Shown piece by piece: positions 22,138 through 30,598 of a stretch of 37,576 nucleotides of DNA. The notes under the pieces are model-generated. The model was not told the origin of the DNA. It did no database searches and saw only the letters and a program-made list of their open reading frames with translations. Location: assembly GCA_029975645.1 (NCBI GenBank), contig JARKOU010000077.1, positions 1 through 37,576 on the forward strand, in the 5' to 3' direction. The position numbers were made by a program, and so were the translations under genes. Position 1 is the first letter of the stretch. Each line of letters starts with the position of its first letter. The DNA is from Actinomycetales bacterium. GTDB lineage: Bacteria; Actinomycetota; Actinomycetes; Actinomycetales; JAHECE01.

Positions 22138-23769
22138 GTGACTGAGACGACCACCACGCAGGCCGCCGCGAAGGCGCCGCGGTCAGGACTCCGGATTCCC
22201 GGCTTCGCGCAACTGCAGCGTCTGGGCAAGAGCCTGATGCTCCCCATCGCCGTCCTCCCTGCCGCCGGCATCCTCCTGCGGCTCGGGCAGGACGACCTGC
22301 TCGGCGGGATCGACACCCCGATCATCGGTCCCTTCTTCGACGCGATGAGCGCCGCGGGCGGCGCGTTGTTCGCCAACCTGGCGCTCCTCTTCGCCGTCGG
22401 CGTCGCCATCGGGTTCGCCAAGAAGGCCGACGGCTCCACCGCGCTCTCCGCCGTCGTCGGCTACCTGGTCATGTCCGCGGTGTTCAAGGCCATGTCGCCG
22501 ATCGTCCTCGCCGGCCACGTGGACGCCGCCGGGAACCCGGCCCAGATCAACTACAGCGTGTTCGCCGGCATCGTGGCCGGACTCGTGACCGCATGGCTGT
22601 TCGACAAGTACCACACCATCCAGCTGCCGACCTACCTCGGCTTCTTCGGCGGACGCCGATTCGTGCCGATCGTGGTCTCCCTCGCATCCCTGGTGATCGC
22701 CTTCGGGATGAGCTACTTCTACCCGATCTTCGACGCCGGCCTCACCGGCCTGGGCGAGTTCATCGGCGGCGCGGGGGCCTTCGGGGCGTTCGTCTACGGC
22801 TTCTCCAACCGGATGCTCATCCCGATCGGCCTGCACCACATCCTGAACTCCTACGTCTGGTTCCTCTACGGCGACTACCAGACCCCGGACGGCGCCGTCG
22901 TCACCGGTGAGCTCACCCGGTTCGCCGCCGGCGACCCGACCGCGGGCATCCTGACCTCGGGCTTCTACCCGATCCTCATGTTCGGGCTCCCGGCCGCCGC
23001 GCTCGCGATGATCCACGTGGCCAAGCCCGGGCAGAAGAAGGTGGCCCTCGGCATCCTCTCCGCCGCCGGTCTGACCGCCTTCCTCACCGGCGTCACCGAG
23101 CCGCTCGAGTTCGCGTTCATGTTCGTCGCGTTCCCGCTCTACGTGGTGCACGCGCTGCTCACGGGCCTGTCCCTGGCCATCGCGTACGTCCTCGACATCC
23201 ACCTGGGCTTCTCGTTCTCGGCCGGCCTCATCGACCTGCTGCTCTACGGCACCGCCCCGGCCGCGAAGAACATCCCCCTCCTCCTGATCATGGGAGTGAT
23301 CTTCTTCGTCGTCTACTACGTGATGTTCCGGTGGGTCATCGTGAAGTGGAACATGCGCACCCCGGGCCGTGAGCCGGAGGAGGAGTTCGAGGCGGAGCAG
23401 GCCGCGAACCTCACCGACGAGCCCGTGCTCGTTGTCGCCGGCCCCGCGGCCTCGGCCGCCCTCGCCGGCGCCGAGACGCCCGCCGGAACGGCTGCGGCCG
23501 TGGCCGTCGCCACCGCGACGGGTGCCGGTCTCATCGCCGAGAGCAAGGCCGAGCAGCTGATCGCCGCGTTCGGCGGACGCGAGAACCTCGTGAACGTGGA
23601 CGCCTGCATCACCCGCCTGCGGATGGAGGTCGCCGACAAGAGCAAGGTCGACAAGGCCCGGCTCAAGGCCCTCGGCGCGGCCGGCGTCATCGAGGTGGGC
23701 AACAACGTCCAGGCGGTCTTCGGCACCCAGGCCGAGGCGCTCAAGAACGAGATCAAGGACGTCCTCTGA
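22138..23769 (+). CDS. nagE: PTS EIICB component, N-acetylglucosamine-specific
   Basis: 543 residues from a GTG with AAGGAGAG upstream. Residues about 20-410 are the EIIC membrane domain of the glucose family, including '[17 protein letters not shown]' with the histidine pair and '[12 protein letters not shown]', the substrate-site glutamate motif. A linker rich in Ala, Val and Thr follows, then EIIB (about 463-543) with phosphoacceptor C490 in '[10 protein letters not shown]'. No EIIA domain is fused; the preceding gene supplies it. The nagB and nagA neighbours and the DasR-like operators make GlcNAc the probable substrate, though glucose cannot be excluded from sequence alone. Its TGA stop shares one base with the nagB start. 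Confidence 0.92.
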   Translation: MTETTTTQAAAKAPRSGLRIPGFAQLQRLGKSLMLPIAVLPAAGILLRLGQDDLLGGIDTPIIGPFFDAMSAAGGALFANLALLFAVGVAIGFAKKADGSTALSAVVGYLVMSAVFKAMSPIVLAGHVDAAGNPAQINYSVFAGIVAGLVTAWLFDKYHTIQLPTYLGFFGGRRFVPIVVSLASLVIAFGMSYFYPIFDAGLTGLGEFIGGAGAFGAFVYGFSNRMLIPIGLHHILNSYVWFLYGDYQTPDGAVVTGELTRFAAGDPTAGILTSGFYPILMFGLPAAALAMIHVAKPGQKKVALGILSAAGLTAFLTGVTEPLEFAFMFVAFPLYVVHALLTGLSLAIAYVLDIHLGFSFSAGLIDLLLYGTAPAAKNIPLLLIMGVIFFVVYYVMFRWVIVKWNMRTPGREPEEEFEAEQAANLTDEPVLVVAGPAASAALAGAETPAGTAAAVAVATATGAGLIAESKAEQLIAAFGGRENLVNVDACITRLRMEVADKSKVDKARLKALGAAGVIEVGNNVQAVFGTQAEALKNEIKDVL

Positions 23770-24554
23770 TGGAAGTGATCATCGTCGACAGGCCGGAAGA
23801 CGCCGCTCCGATCGTGGCGGAGGCCTATACCCGGCTCCTGACCCGCAAGCCCGCCGCTGTCCTCGGGCTGGCCACCGGCTCGACGCCGCTCGGCGTCTAC
23901 GCCGAACTGATCCGCCGGCACCGCGAGGAGGGTCTGAGCTTCGCCGAGGCGCGCGCCTTCCTCCTCGACGAGTACGTCGGGCTTCCTGCGGACCACCCCG
24001 AGCGGTACCGGGCCTTCATCGAGCGGGAGTTCACCGGGCACGTCGACTTCGAGCCGGGCGCCGTCGTCGGCCCGGACGGGCTCGCCGAGGACCTCGAGGC
24101 CGCGGGCCACGCCTACGACCAGGCGATCAAGGCGGCGGGTGGGATCGACATCCAGATCCTCGGGATCGGCGCCGACGGCCACCTCGCCTTCAACATGCCG
24201 ATGTCCAGCCTGGCGAGCCGCACGCGCCTCAAGACGTTGACCCCCAAGACCAGGCAGGACAACGCCCGGTTCTTCGGCGGCGACATCACGCAGGTGCCCA
24301 CGCACTGCCTCACCCAGGGCCTCGGCACGATCATGGAGAGCCGCCACGCGATCATGCTCGGCTTCGGCCGGGGCAAGGCGCAGGCCATCCGCGAGTGCGT
24401 CGAGGGCGCGGTCTCCTCGCACTGGCCCGCCTCGATCCTGCAGATGCACCCGCACGCCACGGTCGTGGTGGACGACGACGCCGCGAGCCAGCTGGCCTTC
24501 ACCGGCTACTACCGCGCCACGTACGCAGGCAAGCCCACCTGGCAGGGCATCTAG
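23769..24554 (+). CDS. nagB: Glucosamine-6-phosphate deaminase, with Glu-to-Met change at the catalytic loop
   Basis: Converts glucosamine-6-phosphate to fructose-6-phosphate plus ammonia. 261 residues; ATG overlaps the nagE stop by one base. Phosphate-binding loop 'GLATGSTPLGVY' at about 33-44; 'LLDEYVGLP' holds the Asp-Glu pair (D67/E68), where D67 corresponds to E. coli D72, the general base. In the second catalytic loop D136-G-H138-L-A-F-N-M143-P-M-S-S replaces the usual D-G-H-I-A-F-N-E-P-x-S-S. M143 aligns with E. coli Glu148, which works with Asp141 and His143 in ring opening. The codon is ATG at 24195-24197. The rest is well conserved ('SRTRLKTLTPKTRQDNARFF'). Either catalysis differs or the enzyme is slow. 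Confidence 0.92.
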   Translation: MEVIIVDRPEDAAPIVAEAYTRLLTRKPAAVLGLATGSTPLGVYAELIRRHREEGLSFAEARAFLLDEYVGLPADHPERYRAFIEREFTGHVDFEPGAVVGPDGLAEDLEAAGHAYDQAIKAAGGIDIQILGIGADGHLAFNMPMSSLASRTRLKTLTPKTRQDNARFFGGDITQVPTHCLTQGLGTIMESRHAIMLGFGRGKAQAIRECVEGAVSSHWPASILQMHPHATVVVDDDAASQLAFTGYYRATYAGKPTWQGI

Positions 24555-24567
24555 GTCCACCCGCGAC

Positions 24568-24600
24568 GCGCCCGCCCCGCGGCATCCGCGGGGCGGGCGC
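24568..24600. terminator. Perfect 15-bp hairpin between nagB and nagA
   Basis: Arms 24568-24582 and 24586-24600 are fully complementary around a CAT loop. It starts 13 bases after the nagB stop. A short G run rather than T follows. It may terminate the PTS-nagB message in part, or protect its 3' end, making nagA expression separate or lower. Confidence 0.75.
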
Positions 24601-24613
24601 TGGGGGACCGGAC

Positions 24614-24656
24614 CGACGAGACAGACACGGCGACGAGACAGACACGGAGACGAGAG
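24614..24656 (+). repeat. Tandem 17-base repeats in the nagA leader
   Basis: CGACGAGACAGACACGG occurs twice head to tail (24614-24630 and 24631-24647), followed by a partial third unit ending at about 24656. The array ends just before the nagA ATG and its GAGAGAAG ribosome-site region, so repeat number could affect translation start spacing upstream of it. Confidence 0.85.
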
Positions 24657-24659
24657 AAG

Positions 24660-25838
24660 ATGACCACGATCCTTGCCGAGCGAGCGCTGCTGGGCGGTCG
24701 GCTGGTGGGCCCGGTGCGGCTCGCCGTCGACGGCGCCCGCATCACCTCGGTCCTCACGGGCGCGGCCGCCCTGGAGGGCCCGCCGGCCGACGTCGAACTG
24801 ACGGGTGGCACCCTGACGCCCGGGCTGCTGGACCTGCAGAACAACGGCTCGTTCGGCGCCGACTTCGCCGACGCCACCCCCGAGCAATGGGAGCAGGTGC
24901 TCACCGGGCTCGCCTCCCGGGGGGTCACCGGGGTCCAGCCCACGATCATCACGGCTCCGATCGAGGACCTGAACGAGGCGTTCGACCGGATCCACGCCGC
25001 GCAACGTGCCCACGCCGAGGAGCCCGTGTGCCGCATCCTCGGCGCCCACCTCGAGGGCCCGTTCATCTCGCCCGAGCGCAAGGGCGCCCACCGGGCCGAG
25101 TGCATGCTCGACCCGACCACGGAGGCGCTGGACGCCCTGCTCGGCCACCCGGCCACGGCCGCCGTTCTGACCACGCTCACCCTGGCGCCCGAACGGCCGC
25201 ACGCGCTCGAGGCGATCCGGCGGCTGGTGGCGCGCGGCGTCGTCGTCTCGGTGGGGCACTCGAACGCGACCGCGGAGCAGGTGTGGGCGGCGGCCGACGC
25301 CGGCGCCACGATGACCACGCACATCTTCAACGCGCAGCGCCCGCTCGGGCACCGGGAGCCCGGCGTCGCGGGGGCGGTCCTGGCCGATGAGCGCTTCTAC
25401 ATCGGGACGATCATCGACGGCCAACACCTGCACCCCAGGACTGTCTCGATCGTCCTCGCCGCGGCCGCGGGGCGGGTGGTCGGGGTGACGGACGCGATCG
25501 TGACCGCGGGCCTGCCGAACCACACCCCGCTGATGTTCGGCGGACAGCCCGTCGCCAACGACGAGACCGGGCTCGGCCGGCGCGAGAACGGCACGCTCGC
25601 GGGGGCGGGGATCGTGCTCGACGAGGGCGTCCGCCGCATGATCGCCGCCGGGCTCGACCCCGCCGTAGTGCTCGCCTCGTGCACCGAGGTGGCCGCGCGC
25701 TCCCTGCGGCGGGACGACGTCGGGCACCTGGCCCCCGGCGCGCTCGCGGACCTGGTCTGGTGGGACGCGGACTGGCACCCCCGGCGCGTGTGGGTCGGTG
25801 GGGCGGCGGTCGCGGTGGCCGAGCCTCTGGCTGCGTAA
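24660..25838 (+). CDS. nagA: N-acetylglucosamine-6-phosphate deacetylase
   Basis: Metal-dependent amidohydrolase removing acetate from GlcNAc-6-phosphate, giving the NagB substrate. 392 residues. After the strand 'GGTLTPGLLDLQNNGSFGADF' (about 48-68) the usual H-x-H is replaced by Q-x-N, as in the E. coli-type enzyme with a single metal. Metal ligands seen: Glu in 'HLEGPF' (about 130), His in 'VGHSNAT' (about 200) and His in 'TTHIFNAQ' (about 221); the catalytic Asp is in 'GVTDAIV' (about 280). 'NAQRPLGHREPG' has Gln where Met is more common. A hairpin and tandem repeats separate it from nagB, so its expression may differ from the PTS genes. Confidence 0.94.
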   Translation: MTTILAERALLGGRLVGPVRLAVDGARITSVLTGAAALEGPPADVELTGGTLTPGLLDLQNNGSFGADFADATPEQWEQVLTGLASRGVTGVQPTIITAPIEDLNEAFDRIHAAQRAHAEEPVCRILGAHLEGPFISPERKGAHRAECMLDPTTEALDALLGHPATAAVLTTLTLAPERPHALEAIRRLVARGVVVSVGHSNATAEQVWAAADAGATMTTHIFNAQRPLGHREPGVAGAVLADERFYIGTIIDGQHLHPRTVSIVLAAAAGRVVGVTDAIVTAGLPNHTPLMFGGQPVANDETGLGRRENGTLAGAGIVLDEGVRRMIAAGLDPAVVLASCTEVAARSLRRDDVGHLAPGALADLVWWDADWHPRRVWVGGAAVAVAEPLAA

Positions 25839-25866
25839 GGAGGCGGGCCCGCGCGGCGCACTAGCA

Positions 25867-25943
25867 GGGGAGATCCGTTCTCGCCGGGAAGATCCGTAGC
25901 CCATAGGGCGACGAATCTTCCCGGCCGGTACGGATCTTCCCGG
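25867..25943. repeat. Cluster of GGGAAGATCCGT elements, including a 15-bp inverted repeat
   Basis: CCGGGAAGATCCGTA (25884-25898) is the perfect reverse complement of TACGGATCTTCCCGG (25929-25943). Between them lies a third copy in reverse orientation, GAATCTTCCCGG (25913-25924), and before them a weaker copy GGGAGATCCGTT (25868-25879). The cluster fills most of the 152-base gap between nagA and the next membrane protein. It could form a long-loop hairpin, act as a multi-site operator, or be a small repeat element found elsewhere in the genome. Confidence 0.85.
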
Positions 25944-25990
25944 GTCGTCCCGGCCCGGTGCGCCGATCCGGCTGCGAGTAGCCTCGTCGG

Positions 25991-26461
25991 GTGTCGACGG
26001 CGCCCCGCCCCTTCGCCCTCACCACGCCTGAGGGGATCTACTCGTCGCTCGCGATCGCCGTCGTCTGCCTGGCGTGGTACGGGGACGATGTGCGGGATCT
26101 CGCCCTCGAGATCTTCGTCTACAGCCTCGCGCTCTGGCTGTTCCACATCTACGCCCGCGTGATCCACGGCGGCTGGGAGGTGCGGAACTGGGCGGGGCTG
26201 CGCCGCTGGGCGATCCACGAGTGGCCGCACCTCGAGGCGGCCGTGCCCGCGCTCATCGCCGTGGCGATCGGGTGGTTCGCCCGGCTCGATCCGGTCGCCG
26301 TCTCCGACGTCGCGATGTGGGTGACCATTGCGAACCTTCTGGCGTGGCAGGTGGCCATTCTCCGCCCGGCGGGTCGGGGCGCCGGGATGCTCGCGATCAC
26401 GATCGGCGTCAACGCCGTCGTACTCGCGGCCCTCATCGCCCTGCGACTCCAGGTGAAGTAG
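25991..26461 (+). CDS. Small integral membrane protein of unknown function
   Basis: 156 residues from a GTG at 25991. About four to five hydrophobic segments: 17-29, 37-52, 81-94, 104-122 and 131-151. A conserved-looking amphipathic section between the second and third helices carries 'FHIYARVIHGGWEV' and 'AIHEWPHLEAAVPAL' with four histidines and two tryptophans. I do not recognise a family or function. It stands alone between nagA and a convergent gene, with the GGGAAGATCCGT cluster upstream as its likely regulatory region. Confidence 0.7.
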   Translation: MSTAPRPFALTTPEGIYSSLAIAVVCLAWYGDDVRDLALEIFVYSLALWLFHIYARVIHGGWEVRNWAGLRRWAIHEWPHLEAAVPALIAVAIGWFARLDPVAVSDVAMWVTIANLLAWQVAILRPAGRGAGMLAITIGVNAVVLAALIALRLQVK

Positions 26462-26537
26462 GGCTGCGGAGGCGGCCGACGGCGCGCAACCGGGCGGCCG
26501 TCCGCCGTCGGGCCGTGACGGCGCCGGGCCGTGACGA

Positions 26538-26828
26538 TCAGGCGGTGAGCAGCGCGACCAGGAACGCGGCGTACAAGGCCCCGGCGGCGACGGCGAGGGC
26601 GTTCGATGCGTGTTCCCAGCGGCCGGTCGCCGCCGCGATCCCGAGCGCCGCGGTCAGGAGCGCCCAGACGACGGTGTGCCCGTAGTCGACCAGAGCGCCG
26701 CGCAGCCCGCTCGCCTCCACGTCGACGCCGTCGCCCACGGTCGCGAAGACGGCCGTGACCACGAGCGCCACGCCGGCACCGACCCCGAAGAGCAGTCGGC
26801 GCCGCCTCGCCGCACCTCGTTCGCTCAC
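26538..26828 (-). CDS. Small membrane protein coupled to the sulfatase gene
   Basis: 96 residues from a GTG at 26828, with three predicted membrane helices (about 12-31, 50-67, 74-95) and a basic N terminus. Its start overlaps the stop of the sulfatase gene by four bases (GTGA), so translation is coupled and the two products are probably made together. No family is recognised. It might anchor or assist the sulfatase, which lacks a signal peptide; this is inference from gene order only. Confidence 0.65.
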   Translation of the reverse strand: MSERGAARRRRLLFGVGAGVALVVTAVFATVGDGVDVEASGLRGALVDYGHTVVWALLTAALGIAAATGRWEHASNALAVAAGALYAAFLVALLTA

Positions 26829-29179
26829 TGCCGGGTGAGGGCGAGCCTCAGCCGGTCGTCAGGGCTGACCTCGTGGTCCAGCGCGTCGTCGCCGAGGTCG
26901 ATCTGTACCCACCGGATGGTCCCGGTGAAGCGGTTCGTCCCGGCCGAGTACTCGTCGCTCACCGGACTCGCGAGGTCCTCGCCGACGTCCGTCGTCTCGT
27001 CCGGGGAGAAGATCATCGGCACCGTCGCGTCGAGATGGCCGCCCCCGACGTCGTCGCCGTCGACGCGGAGCGTCACCGTGCCGCCCTGGCCGAGGCCCCC
27101 GCCGTCGTAGGCGAACTCGACCCGGACCTCGTGCTCGCCCGGCGTGAGGGCCTCCGAGCCGTGCCACGTGGACCGTGTCAAGCCGAGCAGGTTATAGCAG
27201 AAGGCGGGAGCTCCGCCGTGGACGTACAGGCTCCAGCCGCCGAACGCCCCGCCCTGCGCGATCACCACGCCCTCGACCCCGCCGTCGGGCACGACGACGC
27301 GTGCCGTCACCGCGAACGACTTGTTCTTCACGTTGAGCACGCAGTTCTCCGGCAGTCGACCCATGCCGGCGAAGAGCCGCTGACTCGTGCCCACGATGAG
27401 CGCCGGGCGTCCCGCCAGGTCCGGGTTGAACCTCTCGATGCGACGGTCGTCCAGCGGGAGCACGCCGTACCGCGCGGCCTCGATGAGGAACAGCCGCTGG
27501 AGCTCGCGGAGCTTCTCGGGGTGCTCGCGGGCGAGGTCGCGCGACTGGGTCCAGTCGTCCGGGCCGTAGAGCTCCCAGACGTCGTCGTCGTACGGGCGCA
27601 ACGGCTCCACGATCCACGGGGTGCTGTGCCGTGTCACCGCTGTCCAGCCCTGGTGGTAGATCCCACGGTTGACGAAGCACTCGAAGTACTGGAGGTCGTG
27701 CGTCTCGGGTGCGTCCGGATCGAGGAACGAGGGCACCATGCTGGCGCCGTGGAGCGGCATCTGCTGGATGCCGTTGACCGCCGTCGGGACGGGAAGACCC
27801 GCCACCTCGAGGACGGTGGGGACCACGTCGGTCACGTGGGTGAACTGCGCGCGGTGACCGGCCTGCGCAATCCGCCGCGGCCAGTGCACGATCGTCCCGT
27901 TGCGGGTGCCGCCCCAGTGCGAGGCGACCTGCTTGGTCCACTGGTAGGGCGTGTTCGTCGCGTGCGCCCAGCCGACCGCGTAGTGGTTGTAGGCCGTGGG
28001 CGTGCCGAACTCGGCGATCTTCGAGCGGAGGAACTCCGGCGTCTCGAGGTGGGCCGCCCCGTTGAAGAGGAAGCCCTCGTTGAAGCTTCCGTTGACCGTG
28101 CCCTCGCCGGAGGCGCCGTTGTCTCCCACGATGTAGAAGACCAGGGTGTTCTCGAGCACGCCCAGTTCCTCGAGCGCGTCGACGAGCCGCCCGACGTGGT
28201 GGTCCACGTGCTCGAGGAAGCCCGCGAAGACCTCCATCTGCCGCGCGAGCACCGGCTTGAGGTCGTCCGGCATGTCGTCCCACGCCGGGATCTCGGCCGG
28301 GCGTGCGGTGAGCTCGCCGTCGGGCGGGACCACGCCGAGGTCCTTCTGACGCGCGAACGTCCGCTCCCGCAGGGCGTCCCAGCCGTCGTCGAACTCACCC
28401 GCGTAGCGTTCCGCCCATCCGGGCGGGACCTGGTGCGGCGCATGGGCCGCACCGGGTGCGAAGTACAGCAGGAACGGCCGGTCGGGCGCCAGCGAGTGCT
28501 GCTGCCGGAGCCAGGCGAGGGCGTGGTCGGTGAGGTCGTCCGTGAGGTGGTAGCCCTCCTCCGGTGTCCGTTCCGGCTCCACCGGCGTGGTGCCCTGGAA
28601 GAGCGACGGGTAGTACTGGTTCGTCTCGCCACCGACGAACCCGTAGAAGTGCTCGAATCCGCCGCCCCCGGTGGGCCAGGCGTCGAACGGCCCCACCGGG
28701 CTCGACTCCCACACCGGAACCTCGTGGCACTTGCCGAACTGCGCCGTGGAGTAGCCGTTGAGACGCAGCACCTCGGCCAGCGGAGCCGCCGAGCGCGGCC
28801 GCACGGAGTTGTAGCCAGGCGCCGACGTCGCCACCTCGGTGACCGCGCCCATCCCGACCGCGTGGTGATTCCTGCCCGTCAGCAGTGCCGCCCGCGTCGG
28901 AGCGCACAGGGCGGTCGTGTGGAACCGGTTGTACCGAAGTCCGGCAGCAGCGAGGCGGTCGGCGGTGGGGGTTCGCACCGGCCCGCCGAAGGCGCTCGAG
29001 GCGCCGAAGCCGACGTCGTCCAGCAGGATGAGCAGCACGTTCGGTGCCCCATCCGGGGGCCGCACGGGCTCCAGGGGCGGATACGTCGCTCCCGGCTCCT
29101 TGGCGTCGTACGCCGCCGGACGAGGCGGATGCGGGTCCGCCATCGGCAGCACCGACCGCCGCCACTCGGGTATGGGCAT
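26825..29179 (-). CDS. Arylsulfatase family hydrolase (Cys-type formylglycine sulfatase)
   Basis: Hydrolyses a sulfate ester; substrate unknown. 784 residues, ATG at 29179 with AAAGGTGAGG upstream. Alkaline-phosphatase-fold sulfatase: metal ligands D54-D55 in 'LLDDVGFG', the signature C92-A-P-T-R-A-A-L-L-T-G-R in which C92 would be oxidised to formylglycine, lysine in 'QFGKCHE', and 'VGDNGASGEG' supplying the other Asp/Asn metal ligands. After about residue 560 there is a C-terminal beta-rich region with a carbohydrate-binding look ('VRVEFAYDGGGLGQGGTVTLRVDG'). There is no Sec signal peptide, so it is probably cytoplasmic or exported another way. No formylglycine-generating enzyme is encoded in the window. 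The small membrane protein after it is coupled by overlap. Confidence 0.92.
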   Translation of the reverse strand: MPIPEWRRSVLPMADPHPPRPAAYDAKEPGATYPPLEPVRPPDGAPNVLLILLDDVGFGASSAFGGPVRTPTADRLAAAGLRYNRFHTTALCAPTRAALLTGRNHHAVGMGAVTEVATSAPGYNSVRPRSAAPLAEVLRLNGYSTAQFGKCHEVPVWESSPVGPFDAWPTGGGGFEHFYGFVGGETNQYYPSLFQGTTPVEPERTPEEGYHLTDDLTDHALAWLRQQHSLAPDRPFLLYFAPGAAHAPHQVPPGWAERYAGEFDDGWDALRERTFARQKDLGVVPPDGELTARPAEIPAWDDMPDDLKPVLARQMEVFAGFLEHVDHHVGRLVDALEELGVLENTLVFYIVGDNGASGEGTVNGSFNEGFLFNGAAHLETPEFLRSKIAEFGTPTAYNHYAVGWAHATNTPYQWTKQVASHWGGTRNGTIVHWPRRIAQAGHRAQFTHVTDVVPTVLEVAGLPVPTAVNGIQQMPLHGASMVPSFLDPDAPETHDLQYFECFVNRGIYHQGWTAVTRHSTPWIVEPLRPYDDDVWELYGPDDWTQSRDLAREHPEKLRELQRLFLIEAARYGVLPLDDRRIERFNPDLAGRPALIVGTSQRLFAGMGRLPENCVLNVKNKSFAVTARVVVPDGGVEGVVIAQGGAFGGWSLYVHGGAPAFCYNLLGLTRSTWHGSEALTPGEHEVRVEFAYDGGGLGQGGTVTLRVDGDDVGGGHLDATVPMIFSPDETTDVGEDLASPVSDEYSAGTNRFTGTIRWVQIDLGDDALDHEVSPDDRLRLALTRQ

Positions 29180-29319
29180 CGCCTCACCTTTCCTCAGGCT
29201 GGGACCCTAACCCGAGCCACCCCGGCCCCGTCCGGGAACCGCACCAGGCGGTCGGTCGGGATCGACGGCGCGAGGATCGCCGGGCACGGCCGCGGACCGC
29301 GCCGGGCGAAGATAAGCCC

Positions 29320-30495
29320 GTGAAGGTTGCCGCTCGTGCCCAGGTGCCGCCGTTCGCGGTCATGCAGATCATCGCGGCGGCGAACGCGCGCCGCGCGGCG
29401 GGCCGGAACGTCCTGAACCTGGCGGCGGGCGAACCGGCCGCGGGCGCCGATCAGGTTGTGCTGCAGCGCGCCGTCGACCTGCTCAGCGCCGGAGAGAGCC
29501 TGGGGTACACCGAGGCGCTCGGGGTCCCGGCGCTGCGTACCGCGATCGCCGCGCACTACCGCGACTCGTACGGCGTCGCACTCGATGCGCGCAGCGTCGC
29601 GGTGACCACGGGTTCCTCCGGCGGGTTCGTGCTCGCCTTCCTCGCCGCGTTCGACGCCGGCGACCGGGTCGCGCTGGCCCGGCCCGGGTACCCGGCGTAC
29701 CGCAACATCCTCGCCGCGCTGGGGTGTCAGGTGGTCGACCTGCCGTGCGGGCCGCAGACGCGCTTCCAGCCGACGGTGGACATGCTCGCCGTCGCTCATG
29801 CGCAGCAGCCGCTCGACGGCCTGATCGTCGCCTCGCCCGCCAACCCGACGGGCGCGATGATCGACGCCGACCGCCTCGCCGCCATCGCCGAGTGGTGCGC
29901 TGCGCACGGCGTTCGCCTGATCAGCGACGAGATCTACCACGGGATCACCTACACCGACGCACCGGCTGCGTCCGCAGCGCGCTACCTCGACTCCGGTGCG
30001 ATCGTGGTCAACTCGTTCTCCAAGTACTGGGCGATGACCGGGTGGCGCCTGGGCTGGCTGGTGCTCCCCGAGGACCTCATCGGCCCCGTCGACGCGCTGG
30101 CCGGCAACCTCGCGCTCTGCCCGCCGACCCTGTCCCAGCACGCCGCGGTCGAGGCTCTGAGCCCGGCAGCGATGGACGCCGCACGGCGCAACGTCGCCGG
30201 GTACGCCGCGGCGCGGGCCCTGCTGCTCCGGCGGTTGCCGGACCTGGGGTGGACCGGCTTCGCCCCGGCCGACGGCGCGTTCTACCTGTACGGGGACGTG
30301 TCGGCGTCCGGCGTGGACTCGACCGCGTGGTGCGCCCGGCTGCTCGACGAGGCGGGCGTGGCTCTCACGCCGGGCACGGACTTCGACCCGGTCGACGGGC
30401 ATCGGTACGTGAGGCTCTCGTTCGCCTCGCCGCTCGCGGTGGTCGAGGAGGCCATCGACCGGATCATCGTGTGGCAGCAGGGACGCCAGCGGTAG
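29320..30495 (+). CDS. PLP-dependent aminotransferase, class I/II
   Basis: 391 residues from the GTG at 29320; the frame is open upstream across the sulfatase start, but the fold begins just after this codon. Fold type I features: 'GYTEALGVPALRTAIAAHY' substrate segment, 'TTGSSGGFVLAF' cofactor-phosphate loop, 'ASPANPTGAMI' with the Asn for the PLP ring, 'ISDEIYHGITY' with Asp and Tyr, and the Schiff-base lysine in 'NSFSKYWAMTGWRLGW' (about 231). 'YVRLSFA' holds the arginine that binds the substrate carboxylate. Aspartate/aromatic-type transaminase; exact amino acid unknown. Divergent from the sulfatase across 140 bases. Confidence 0.93.
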   Translation: MKVAARAQVPPFAVMQIIAAANARRAAGRNVLNLAAGEPAAGADQVVLQRAVDLLSAGESLGYTEALGVPALRTAIAAHYRDSYGVALDARSVAVTTGSSGGFVLAFLAAFDAGDRVALARPGYPAYRNILAALGCQVVDLPCGPQTRFQPTVDMLAVAHAQQPLDGLIVASPANPTGAMIDADRLAAIAEWCAAHGVRLISDEIYHGITYTDAPAASAARYLDSGAIVVNSFSKYWAMTGWRLGWLVLPEDLIGPVDALAGNLALCPPTLSQHAAVEALSPAAMDAARRNVAGYAAARALLLRRLPDLGWTGFAPADGAFYLYGDVSASGVDSTAWCARLLDEAGVALTPGTDFDPVDGHRYVRLSFASPLAVVEEAIDRIIVWQQGRQR

Positions 30496-30598
30496 CCGAG
30501 GTGCCGGCACGCCCGAGGCTGCGGATCCGGTGGTCGCATCCCCTCGTGCGCGTGAGCGCGGCCGTTGACCGGCAGCGTCACCCCGTCGTGTCGAGCGC

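Noticed and set aside
24614-24656. CRISPR-like short repeats.
   Set aside because: The units are 17 bases and directly adjacent without spacers, so this is a tandem repeat.
26873-29323. 816-codon plus-strand open frame opposite the sulfatase.
   Set aside because: Shadow frame; low-complexity residue content and no motif, whereas the sulfatase signature is exact on the other strand.
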